Source: an uncultured Bacteroidota bacterium
GTDB taxonomy: Bacteria; Bacteroidota; Bacteroidia; Chitinophagales; Chitinophagaceae
Assembly: GCA_903837525.1 (NCBI GenBank)
Contig: CAILUU010000020.1
Location: forward strand, 1-64,000
Direction of reading: 5' to 3'
DNA: 64,000 bases
Below, piece by piece: positions 25,745 to 33,719 of the stretch (position 1 is the first letter of the stretch; each line of letters starts with the position of its first letter). Under the pieces are notes generated by a model that was given only the letters and a program-made list of their open reading frames with translations, did not search any database and was not told the origin of the DNA. A program made the translations under genes and the position numbers.

Positions 25745-26218
25745 ATGTTATGGAGAAAATTTAATGGAGATCTCATCAAGCTACCTATTAAAGATGCAGT
25801 AGAAAATGCCATCAAAAAAGAAACTACCGATGGAAATAAGCTAAAAGTTTGTATTGGTACCGATAGCCAAGTAAAAGGTAAAGAAACCGAATTTGCAACC
25901 GTAATTGTTTTTTTACGAGAAGGCAGAGGAGGTTTTATGTTTATTCACAACGAAAAAACATTGCATAAATACAGCATTAAAGAACGTATGTTGGTAGAGG
26001 TAGCAAAAAGTATTGAAATTGCTTACGAATTATGTACTTTATTTACTGAACATAATGTAGATATGGAAGTACATGCCGATATCAATACTAATCCACAATT
26101 TAAAAGCAACGAAGCATTACGAGAGGCTATGGGCTATATTTTAGGAATGGGCTTTGCTTTTAAAGCCAAGCCAGAGGCCTTTGCTAGTAGTTGTTGTGCA
26201 AATAAAGCAGTCAATTAA
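25745..26218 (+). CDS. YkuK-family RNase H-like protein
   Basis: A 157-residue protein of the YkuK/DUF458 family. It shows KVCIGTDSQVKGKETEFATV (about 35-54), where Asp41 lies at the position of an RNase-H acidic residue, then VIVFLREGRGGFMFIHNEKT, the ERMLVEVAKSIEIAYEL helix, MEVHADINTNPQFKSNEA (His/Asp at about 110-112) and the C-terminal GMGFAFKAKPEAFASSCCAN. The family is thought to have an RNase-H-like fold; activity is unproven. A hairpin with a T run near 26205-26235 may end the transcript. The rest of the spacer to 26449 holds nothing I can support. Confidence 0.87.
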   Translation: MLWRKFNGDLIKLPIKDAVENAIKKETTDGNKLKVCIGTDSQVKGKETEFATVIVFLREGRGGFMFIHNEKTLHKYSIKERMLVEVAKSIEIAYELCTLFTEHNVDMEVHADINTNPQFKSNEALREAMGYILGMGFAFKAKPEAFASSCCANKAVN

Positions 26219-26449
26219 TTTACTGGCTTTTTTGTTTTTCGGCATAACCCAACTATCTGAGTAGCTTTTTAAATTTGCATGTATAGAGCCCATCAGCTGC
26301 CTGCTTTTCTTTACCTCTCCAATAGCATTATCAATCATTTTTTTGTTTGCCCAAACGAACAAAATGAGGTTAAAAGTAAAAGGTTAAACAGGTGTTTTTT
26401 ATCTAATTTTTTATCAAAGAAAGGAGATCTGGGTGTAAAAAAATGCCTT

Positions 26450-27076
26450 CTATTGGGTATTTATTTCATCTATAAGTGCTAATATTTTATCTTTCCCTAA
26501 TTTTTTTACAGCACTCGTTACAAAATGTTGCGGTAAAAATTGCCAAGTTTTTTTCATGGCTTCTAAAAACGATTTTACATTTTTACTTACAATGGCTTGT
26601 TTTTCCTTATCACTTTTAGTAAAAATTAATGCAAAGGGAATTTGCCATGCTTTTAATTGTTCCAAAAAAGCTAGGTCAATTTTTTGTGGAGTATGTCGGG
26701 CATCTATCAATACAAAAACTAAACTTAAGTTTTCTCTTTTACGTAAATAGTTTTCAATCATTTGCTCCCAACGTCGGCGGCTACTTTGGCTTACTTTTGC
26801 AAAGCCATAACCAGGTAGATCTACCAAATACCAATGATCTTGCTTATCTGCTTTTGTATGGGTAGAGGTTGAATAAATTTCAAAATGATTAATAAGTTGT
26901 GTTTTGCCTGGCGATGCAGAAGTTTTTGCCAGTTTTTCCATACCACAAAGCATATTAATTAAGGAAGATTTGCCCACATTACTTCGTCCAATAAATGCAT
27001 ATTCAGTTTTATCGGGTAAGGGGCATTTATCAAAAGTAGGGCTGCTAATAATATATTTTGCAAACTTAATAACCAT
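26450..27076 (-). CDS. engB: Ribosome-biogenesis GTPase EngB (YsxC/YihA)
   Basis: EngB is an essential GTPase in late assembly of the 50S subunit. The 208 residues contain all G motifs: G1 GRSNVGKSSLIN (about 30-41), G2 around SASPGKTQ, G3 DLPGYGFAKV (about 82-91), G4 TKSDK (about 144-148) and G5 TSA near residue 187. The C-terminal LIDEINTQ is short, as usual. On the minus strand TATATTTG (27088-27081) ends 4 nt before the ATG, another promoter that abuts its start codon. It is divergent from ubiE. Confidence 0.96.
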   Translation of the reverse strand: MVIKFAKYIISSPTFDKCPLPDKTEYAFIGRSNVGKSSLINMLCGMEKLAKTSASPGKTQLINHFEIYSTSTHTKADKQDHWYLVDLPGYGFAKVSQSSRRRWEQMIENYLRKRENLSLVFVLIDARHTPQKIDLAFLEQLKAWQIPFALIFTKSDKEKQAIVSKNVKSFLEAMKKTWQFLPQHFVTSAVKKLGKDKILALIDEINTQ

Positions 27077-27080
27077 TCTG

Positions 27081-27088
27081 CAAATATA
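27081..27088 (-). promoter_or_regulatory. -7 element abutting engB
   Basis: Read on the minus strand, TATATTTG matches TAnnTTTG exactly and leaves 4 nt before the engB ATG at 27076. Confidence 0.55.
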
Positions 27089-27168
27089 CAGTCTAAAAAA
27101 GCTTATGAGTTATTAATCCTTTAACCTAAGGATAGTTCAACAACAGCACCAAATAAAATTGTAAATAG

Positions 27169-27176
27169 TATCTTTG
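27169..27176 (+). promoter_or_regulatory. -7 element abutting ubiE
   Basis: TATCTTTG matches TAnnTTTG and leaves 6 nt before the ATG at 27183. With the engB element it makes a divergent promoter pair in a 106-bp spacer. Confidence 0.55.
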
Positions 27177-27182
27177 TAGCTA

Positions 27183-27926
27183 ATGACAGATTTTGCACAT
27201 GATAGCGTAGTGCCGTATAAAAATGCGGATCAAAGTAAAAAAGAGCAAGTAGCCACTATGTTTAATGATATTGCAGGCAAATACGATTTTTTAAATCGTT
27301 TTTTAAGTGCAGGCACAGATTTAGGTTGGCGAAAAAAGGCATTGAAGCAATTAGAGTCAATTGATGCTAAAAAGTTGTTAGATGTTGCCACTGGCACTGC
27401 AGATGTAGCTATTATGGCAGCTAAACAATTAAAACTAAAAAAAATTATTGGTATTGATATTAGCGATGGAATGTTAGATGTGGGCAGGCAAAAAATTGTT
27501 AAAGCCAATTTGCAAAACACTATCGAATTGTTAAATGGGGATAGCGAAGCAATAAATTTTCCTGATAATACGTTCGATGCCGTAACTGTGGCATTTGGTG
27601 TACGTAATTTTGAAGATTTGGAAAAAGGCTTAAGTGAAATAAAAAGAGTATTAAAACCCACGGGTAAACTTGTGGTTTTAGAGTTTAGTAAGCCTATTTT
27701 ACCAGGTGTTAAAACAATGTATAATTTATACATGAAAATTATAACGCCAACTGTTGGTAAAATGATTAGTAAAAACAAAGTGGCGTATGCTTACTTGGAT
27801 GAAAGCATACAAAAATTTCCGGAAGGTAAAAATTTTATTACTATTTTAAATAATATAGGTTACACAAATACCTATTCTAAAAAATTGAGTTTAGGCATAT
27901 GCAGTATTTATTGCGGAACAAAATAA
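27183..27926 (+). CDS. ubiE: Demethylmenaquinone methyltransferase
   Basis: This SAM-dependent enzyme (UbiE/MenG) methylates demethylmenaquinone to menaquinone, the main quinone of Bacteroidota. The 247 residues show the family signature MFNDIAGKYDFLNRFLSAGT (about 28-47), SAM motif I LLDVATGTADVAI (about 61-73), GIDISDGMLDVGRQKI (about 90-105), NGDSEAINFPDNTFDAVTVA then FGVRNFEDLEKGLSEIKRVL, VVLEFSKP, and the YAYLDESIQKFPEGKNF tail. porT begins inside its last 28 bases. Confidence 0.95.
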   Translation: MTDFAHDSVVPYKNADQSKKEQVATMFNDIAGKYDFLNRFLSAGTDLGWRKKALKQLESIDAKKLLDVATGTADVAIMAAKQLKLKKIIGIDISDGMLDVGRQKIVKANLQNTIELLNGDSEAINFPDNTFDAVTVAFGVRNFEDLEKGLSEIKRVLKPTGKLVVLEFSKPILPGVKTMYNLYMKIITPTVGKMISKNKVAYAYLDESIQKFPEGKNFITILNNIGYTNTYSKKLSLGICSIYCGTK

Positions 27927-28630
27927 CTTTTTTATTGGGGCTTATTTTAGTTTCAACTTCAACTGCTTTTTCTCAAAATGCATTGGATTTAAACTTGCAA
28001 GACCATGATAGCAAACGTGTACACTTTGGTATTAACTTAGGCGTAAACCGTACTAACTTTAATTTTCAACATCACCCAATTTTTTTAGGGCAAGATAGTA
28101 TTATGGCTGTAGAAAGTATAAATAGTACTGGACTTAATCTTGCCTGGTTAGTTAATCTTAATTTAAGTGAGCATTTTGATATTCGTACTTTTCCATTAAA
28201 CCTTACGTTTACCGAAAAAATATTTCAATACACGTTAAAATACCCAGATAAGCCTGCAGGGGAAGATACGATTACAAATAAAAAAATTCAATCTATTTCG
28301 TTAACCTTACCCCTACAACTAAAATTTAGTAGCGATAGAATTAATAATTTTAAAGTATACATGATGGCAGGCGTTAAAGGTGAATTTGATTTAGCTTCTA
28401 ATGCTGGTGCCAGAAAAGCTGAAAACTTAATTAAACTAAACAAATTTGATTTTGGCGTAGATGCTGGTATTGGCTTTCATTTTTACTTTCCTATGTTTGT
28501 GCTTACACCAGAGTTAAAAGTTGGTTGGGGCTTGGGCAATTTGCATAGCCGAGATAAAAGCCTCAAATTCTCCAATGTAATTGATAGAATAAACTCTCGT
28601 GGTATAACCTTTTCGTTAACGGTAGAGTAG
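27899..28630 (+). CDS. porT: T9SS outer-membrane protein PorT (SprT)
   Basis: PorT is an outer-membrane barrel needed for type IX secretion. The 243 residues start with a signal peptide (LLGLILVSTSTAFSQ, to about residue 25). The barrel then begins RVHFGINLGVNRTNF and proceeds through FDIRTFPLNLTFTEKIFQYT, SISLTLPLQLKFSS, VYMMAGVKGEFDLASNA and FVLTPELKVGWGLGNL to the final RGITFSLTVE. Overlap with ubiE by 28 nt, a linkage seen across Bacteroidota, is strong support. It joins the gldKLMN products in one machine. Confidence 0.88.
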   Translation: MQYLLRNKITFLLGLILVSTSTAFSQNALDLNLQDHDSKRVHFGINLGVNRTNFNFQHHPIFLGQDSIMAVESINSTGLNLAWLVNLNLSEHFDIRTFPLNLTFTEKIFQYTLKYPDKPAGEDTITNKKIQSISLTLPLQLKFSSDRINNFKVYMMAGVKGEFDLASNAGARKAENLIKLNKFDFGVDAGIGFHFYFPMFVLTPELKVGWGLGNLHSRDKSLKFSNVIDRINSRGITFSLTVE

Positions 28631-28821
28631 TATTTAACGTTTGCAACCTTGTTCATAACTTTATAGTCTTAAAAATATATACTTACATTTATTTAGCTAA
28701 ATGATATACTATTTTTAACTACTCTATATTATGCGAAAAGAAAAAGTAACGAACAGAATGAACACTATTTTTTATTATTTATACTTAAATGTATTGGATA
28801 ATCTTTATAAAGTTTAAAAGC

Positions 28822-28842
28822 TTAACAAAATAATTTTGTTAA
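28822..28842. terminator. Perfect dyad between convergent porT and the RemB-like gene
   Basis: TTAACAAAAT, one A, ATTTTGTTAA: ten-bp perfect arms. It lies 21 nt beyond the stop of the minus-strand gene and 190 nt beyond porT, and may end transcription from both sides, though the T tracts are short. The remainder of 28631-28862 shows nothing else. Confidence 0.45.
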
Positions 28843-28862
28843 AGCGGCAAATAATTTTGGTA

Positions 28863-30581
28863 TTAAAAATCGTAATTACGTTTAAACATATTTATCCGTA
28901 TTCCTGCTGTAATCATGGTTGTATTACTTTGACCAGCTATATTTTGTATTTTGTAATTTCTGTACAACATGGATACGTCAAAAAATAAATTTTCTTTCCA
29001 CTCATAACTAACTTGTAAAAGTCCATTTAAGCCAGTAGCTTTTCTACCGCCCGCTACTTCAAATCCATCATCGCCACTTCTTGTACGGTAGTCTTTAAAA
29101 ATATTACCGCCAAAATTTTTATTTGCACTATCTAACCCATGGTTAAAATAAATAGCTTGTGCATATACATACCATTTAGGAAAGGGTTGGTAACGAATTA
29201 TACCAATAAATTCTTGAAAATTTGCACCTAACGGGTGTGCTAATGGTTGGTTGTAGTGTGTGTAATTTGTAATAGAATCTCTTGAATAGGTAAATGGCCG
29301 CACTCTATTTGTTTCTACTTGAACATCTAAATTTTTTACCCCAAAAGCATCTATATATTTAATACCAGTTTGTAGGCCAAATTTATTTACCCAGCTTGTA
29401 GGTCTATTTCTTATTTTCGATAAAACAAATTCATCTAACAAAAACTGACCATACACTTGAGCCCTATGTGCAATATTGGCTTTAAAATCTAAACCTGCCA
29501 TAGCATTATCTGGGCTACCCACAGAGCCTTCTATATGGCGATAAAAAATAATTGGGTTTAGGTATTGAAAATCAAAATGGTCTTTTCTACCAAACACAAC
29601 TCCTTCAAACACACCAATGTTTAACCACTTTGTAACATTCATGCTTAAGTGATGTATGGCTGCATATTTACGAGGTAATAACGTATCGCCAGCTTTTTTA
29701 AACTGTGGCGTAAGTTCCATAAACAGGTTTTGGTAATTTAATTTCCAAATTTTTGTATTCAACTTAGCAAATAAATAACTGTTACCCCAATCACTTAAAA
29801 ATAAACTTCGGTATCCGTTTCCAATAAAATTTTTATCATGCCCAAATTGTACATCAATATATTTTGTAACATTAAAATTAATGCTACCTCTTGCATCAAA
29901 ATAATCAACTCCGTTAGTTTTAAAAGGTTTGTAAAAACCTGCACCAGCTAACGCATTAAACTTACTAACTTGTTGTTGAAAAAACTGTGGCCCTCTTTCT
30001 TGGTTATCTGTAATAAATGTAGAAAAGCCTATTTTTTTTGCAATCATCCCTCTGGCCGTAATACCACGGCTATTTAAAAATATGGCTTGATCGTACCCTG
30101 ACTCTATAGCTTGATGAATTTGTAATACAGGGTTTACCACTAAAAAAAAGTCTTTGGTATTTACTTCTAAAAAATTTGTTTTGGTTTTGTAAAACGATCT
30201 TAATAATGCTTTTTTACTATTGAAATTTTCTTTTGGTACCGTAACCCACTCACTATTATTCATAAGCAAACTTTGCATATTGTATTCATCAATTGGGGTT
30301 AACCACAAGCTTGTCAACTCTTTGTATTTATCTATTCCGGCAATGGAATCGGCGTAGCCTAACCTTGCACTATCTAAAAATTCAACTTCCCGTACAATGG
30401 CTTTACGGTTAAAAGGTTTTAATGTACTAAAATTTAAATGTGTATTGGTTTGCTGCTTAATTTCAATTCGCTCTACAAAATGATAATCTTTACTACCTTG
30501 GTTTAAATAGGTTGACTGTGCCATAACAAAACCTGGTAAAATAAAAATAAAAAGATTGAGTAAGCTTTTAATAATTTGCAT
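28863..30581 (-). CDS. RemB/Wzi-like outer-membrane beta-barrel protein
   Basis: A 572-residue outer-membrane protein with a signal peptide (to about residue 21, FVMAQ). Typical strands include DVQFGHDKNFIGNGYRSLFL (about 237-256), FDFQYLNPIIFYRHIEGSVG, NAMAGLDFKANIAHRAQVYG and QFLLDEFVLSKIRNRPTSWV, and it ends MFKRNYDF. These match the RemB group of gliding proteins in flavobacteria, distant relatives of the capsule-anchoring Wzi barrel. It may tie a surface polysaccharide or adhesin to the gliding apparatus. The exact role is inferred. The divergent dihydroorotase starts 35 bp away. Confidence 0.7.
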   Translation of the reverse strand: MQIIKSLLNLFIFILPGFVMAQSTYLNQGSKDYHFVERIEIKQQTNTHLNFSTLKPFNRKAIVREVEFLDSARLGYADSIAGIDKYKELTSLWLTPIDEYNMQSLLMNNSEWVTVPKENFNSKKALLRSFYKTKTNFLEVNTKDFFLVVNPVLQIHQAIESGYDQAIFLNSRGITARGMIAKKIGFSTFITDNQERGPQFFQQQVSKFNALAGAGFYKPFKTNGVDYFDARGSINFNVTKYIDVQFGHDKNFIGNGYRSLFLSDWGNSYLFAKLNTKIWKLNYQNLFMELTPQFKKAGDTLLPRKYAAIHHLSMNVTKWLNIGVFEGVVFGRKDHFDFQYLNPIIFYRHIEGSVGSPDNAMAGLDFKANIAHRAQVYGQFLLDEFVLSKIRNRPTSWVNKFGLQTGIKYIDAFGVKNLDVQVETNRVRPFTYSRDSITNYTHYNQPLAHPLGANFQEFIGIIRYQPFPKWYVYAQAIYFNHGLDSANKNFGGNIFKDYRTRSGDDGFEVAGGRKATGLNGLLQVSYEWKENLFFDVSMLYRNYKIQNIAGQSNTTMITAGIRINMFKRNYDF

Positions 30582-30616
30582 TAGTTTTAGTAGTTTAACT
30601 ACAACATTTTCAAGAT

Positions 30617-31957
30617 ATGCAAAAATACCTTTTTAAAAACATACAAGTAGTAAATGATGGAAAAATTACCAATAAAGATGTTTTAATCAATGGGGAACGT
30701 ATTGAAAGAATTGACAATACTATAGATGTAAAAGGAGGCTGTATAGAAATAAATGGAGAAGGAAAACATCTCTTCCCTGGCGTAATAGATGATCAAGTGC
30801 ATTTTAGAGAGCCTGGGCTTACCCATAAAGCAACCATAAACTCCGAAAGTAGAGCTGCCGTTGCAGGAGGAGTTACCAGTTTTATGGAAATGCCAAATAC
30901 AATACCCAATGCACTTACTGGGGAGTTGTTAGAAGATAAATACAATATTGCAAAAAATACATCCTTGGCTAATTACTCATTTTTTATGGGTACAAGTAAT
31001 ACAAATGCCGAGGAAGTATTAAAAATGAATGCACATAAAAATGATGTTTGTGGGGTAAAAATTTTTATGGGTGCAAGTACAGGAAATATGTTAGTAGATA
31101 GCCACACTTCATTAGATAAAATTTTTAGCGGAAGCGAATTGTTAATTGCTACACATTGCGAAGATGAGCGTATTATTAAAATAAATTATGAAGCGTTAAA
31201 GCAAAAAGTTGGAGTCTTTAATGCTAACCATCACCCCATAATACGAAACGATGAGGCTTGTTACGAAAGTAGTTTAATGGCTATACAGTTTGCAAAAAAA
31301 TATAATAGCCGCTTACATATTTTACATATTAGTACCGAAAAAGAAATACAACTATTTGGCAATATGTTGCCTTTAAAAGATAAACGAATTACGGCAGAAG
31401 TTTGTATACATCACCTACATTTTACAGCAGACGATTACGATACATTGGGCTACAAAATAAAATGTAACCCTGCAATAAAAGCTCCACATAATAAAGAAGC
31501 ATTGTGGAAAGCCTTGTTAGATGATAGATTAGATGTGATTGCAACAGACCATGCACCCCATTTATTAACGGAAAAAGAAGGAAGTTATGAGCATGCACAT
31601 GCAGGTTTACCTTTAGTGCAACACCCACTTTTATTAATGTTGCACTATTACCAGCAAGGCAAAATATCGTTAGAGAAAATTGCCCAAAAAATGAGCCATG
31701 CTGTTGCAGATTGTTTTGCTATTGAAAATAGAGGATTTATTAATGAGGGTTATTATGCCGATTTGGTTGTGGTTGATACCACTAAGCCACATAAAGTAAC
31801 TAAAGAAAACGCTTTTTATAAATGTGGATGGAGTCCTTTAGAGAATTTTACATTTTCTGCATCTATAGATAAAACATTTGTAAATGGTAACTTGGTTTGG
31901 GCTAATGGAAAGCTTAATGAAGAGAGTAGGGGGCAGCGATTATTATTTAACCGATAA
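30617..31957 (+). CDS. pyrC: Dihydroorotase (class I)
   Basis: It would cyclise N-carbamoyl-aspartate to dihydroorotate in pyrimidine synthesis. The 446 residues show the amidohydrolase layout: GVIDDQVHFREPGLTHKATI (about 55-74), AAVAGGVTSFMEMPNT, KIFMGASTGNMLVD (with the lysine usually carbamylated), ATHCEDERII, LHILHIST, TAEVCIHHLHF and VIATDHAPH (about 314-322). In the first motif the usual HxH reads QVH, so one metal ligand is Gln. I recall the same QVH in other Bacteroidota, so this may be a subgroup trait. Allantoinase is the alternative. Confidence 0.85.
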   Translation: MQKYLFKNIQVVNDGKITNKDVLINGERIERIDNTIDVKGGCIEINGEGKHLFPGVIDDQVHFREPGLTHKATINSESRAAVAGGVTSFMEMPNTIPNALTGELLEDKYNIAKNTSLANYSFFMGTSNTNAEEVLKMNAHKNDVCGVKIFMGASTGNMLVDSHTSLDKIFSGSELLIATHCEDERIIKINYEALKQKVGVFNANHHPIIRNDEACYESSLMAIQFAKKYNSRLHILHISTEKEIQLFGNMLPLKDKRITAEVCIHHLHFTADDYDTLGYKIKCNPAIKAPHNKEALWKALLDDRLDVIATDHAPHLLTEKEGSYEHAHAGLPLVQHPLLLMLHYYQQGKISLEKIAQKMSHAVADCFAIENRGFINEGYYADLVVVDTTKPHKVTKENAFYKCGWSPLENFTFSASIDKTFVNGNLVWANGKLNEESRGQRLLFNR

Positions 31958-31982
31958 AATTACCCTTTAGGGGTTAGGGGCA

Positions 31983-33299
31983 ATGGAAATAGATAAAACA
32001 ACACTTAACGATATATCCATTTTTAATGCGGAAGAAGATTTATCGGTTTTTAATAAGCTAAATTTATGCAATACATTAAATGGAAAAGAGCAACTGTATT
32101 ATAACTTTACTACACCACTAAATTCAGTAGACCAAATACAAGGGGTACAAAAAACCGTACAGCTTTTAATTAATAAAAGTGCTTTTTTGCCCACTATTAT
32201 TAGCAATGGTACCATAATGGTAGTTGAAAAATTTTTTACCGCCACACTCGATGAAATACCCGAAAGTGGAAGCGCTTTTCAAACATTTAATTATAAAGTA
32301 TTTCATGGCCCAGATTATTCATTAGTAAAATATAGTTCTCAACATTGTTTTGATTTTATTAAGGGAATGAAAGAATGGGTTAGTGTGTTGTTAGATGAAA
32401 ATACACCCTTGCCCTTAAAAGAAATACTTGAAAGTGCTAATAAGGCGTTACAAAAAACACAATTTGCTAATACTCAAAAATATGCTACAGGTAAAGACTT
32501 ACCCAATGGGGAATTGCTACAACTAGCTCATTTTATTAGATACAAATACAAAATAAATGTGCTTGATTTATTGGCTATTCATGCTAGGCTTGATGCTTGG
32601 TTGGGTATGGCCAAAGCGGTTAAAAAATATAACTTAGTTTTTCCAACTTTTGTTAAAAATGATAAACCTGTATTGCAAGTACAGGGGCTTTATCATTTAC
32701 TATTGGCTTCACCTTTCAACTATAATGTGGAGCTAAATGAGGCTGTAAATTTTTTATTTTTAACGGGTGCAAATATGGCGGGCAAAAGCACTTTTATAAA
32801 ATCGGTGGGTAGTGCAGTTTTTTTAGCACATACAGGAATGGCAGTACCAGCCACCCAAATGAAACTTACTTATTTTGATGGGTTACTAAGTAATATAAAT
32901 GTGGTTGATAATTTAGTAAAAGGCGAAAGTTATTTTTATAACGAAGTACAACGTATAAAAGCCACCATTGCAAAAATTAGTAATGGAAAAAAATGGTTGA
33001 TTTTAATAGATGAATTATTTAAAGGCACCAATGTGCAAGATGCTATGAAATGCTCAGCAACTGTTATAGAGGGGTTGCATAAAAAAACAAATTCATTATT
33101 TGTATTATCTACACATTTGTACGAAATAGCCGAAGAATTAAAACAGCATAAGACTATTAGTTTTAAATATTTTGAAACAGCTATTGCAAACGAAAAAATA
33201 CAATTTAGCTATCAACTAAAAGATGGCGTAAGTAACGACAGGCTTGGTTATTTAATTTTACAGCAAGAGGGAGTGGTGGATATGTTGGAAAAATTATAA
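31983..33299 (+). CDS. Short MutS-family ATPase
   Basis: A 438-residue relative of MutS with only the core/lever and ATPase parts. The N-terminal mismatch-reading domains and any Smr nuclease are absent. The ATPase begins near residue 255: Walker A FLTGANMAGKSTFIKSVGSA, then MAVPATQMKLTYFDGLLSNI, the D/Q-loop region NLVKGESYFYNEVQRIKATI, Walker B ILIDELFKGTN and the His switch LFVLSTHLYEI. This matches the 'MutS-related protein' group of Bacteroidota, unlikely to be the canonical repair MutS. A GC-rich repeat ends directly before its ATG. Confidence 0.85.
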   Translation: MEIDKTTLNDISIFNAEEDLSVFNKLNLCNTLNGKEQLYYNFTTPLNSVDQIQGVQKTVQLLINKSAFLPTIISNGTIMVVEKFFTATLDEIPESGSAFQTFNYKVFHGPDYSLVKYSSQHCFDFIKGMKEWVSVLLDENTPLPLKEILESANKALQKTQFANTQKYATGKDLPNGELLQLAHFIRYKYKINVLDLLAIHARLDAWLGMAKAVKKYNLVFPTFVKNDKPVLQVQGLYHLLLASPFNYNVELNEAVNFLFLTGANMAGKSTFIKSVGSAVFLAHTGMAVPATQMKLTYFDGLLSNINVVDNLVKGESYFYNEVQRIKATIAKISNGKKWLILIDELFKGTNVQDAMKCSATVIEGLHKKTNSLFVLSTHLYEIAEELKQHKTISFKYFETAIANEKIQFSYQLKDGVSNDRLGYLILQQEGVVDMLEKL

Positions 33300-33354
33300 A
33301 AAATGTTAAATGTGGCAAATGGGTATCTATTAAAGATTCTATACAGTAACCTAA

Positions 33355-33609
33355 TTATTTTTTATTAATAAAAAATACCATAGCAAATGCTACTACAATT
33401 AGTAGTATAGAATAAATAATAATTCCACTAGTGTTCGACCTTCTGCTTTTACTATTGAACGTAAATTTACAAGTATTGCATTTAGTATGATGGAATAATT
33501 TAGGGCCAATAAAGCCTCCCCACCACGTATATTTTATTACACTTGTTAGCATATTCCCACATTTAGGGCAGCCATTTTCATTTGTAAATTCATTTAATTG
33601 ATCTGTCAT
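33355..33609 (-). CDS. Small zinc-ribbon membrane protein
   Basis: 84 residues. Two cysteine pairs, CPKCGN (about 14-19) and CNTCKF (about 44-49), suggest a zinc ribbon, and one C-terminal helix (IIIYSILLIVVAFAMVFFIN) would anchor it. The middle WWGGFIGPKLFHH is typical of small Bacteroidota proteins without a known role. It is convergent with the MutS-like gene and divergent from comM. Confidence 0.7.
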   Translation of the reverse strand: MTDQLNEFTNENGCPKCGNMLTSVIKYTWWGGFIGPKLFHHTKCNTCKFTFNSKSRRSNTSGIIIYSILLIVVAFAMVFFINKK

Positions 33610-33719
33610 TTTGTTTTTGTGTATTTAATTTTTTATAGAACTACTTTTAGAAACATTCAACAAAGTAAACAGTTTTGCTTTAAAAGTTTTTGCTTAATTT
33701 GGGCCTACAATAATTAGTT

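Noticed and set aside
26141-26362. 73-residue frame on the minus strand with the segment HANLKSYSDSWVMPK
   Set aside because: It overlaps the end of the YkuK gene, has no recognisable family and no promoter; coding-like look is probably chance, though a relic cannot be excluded.
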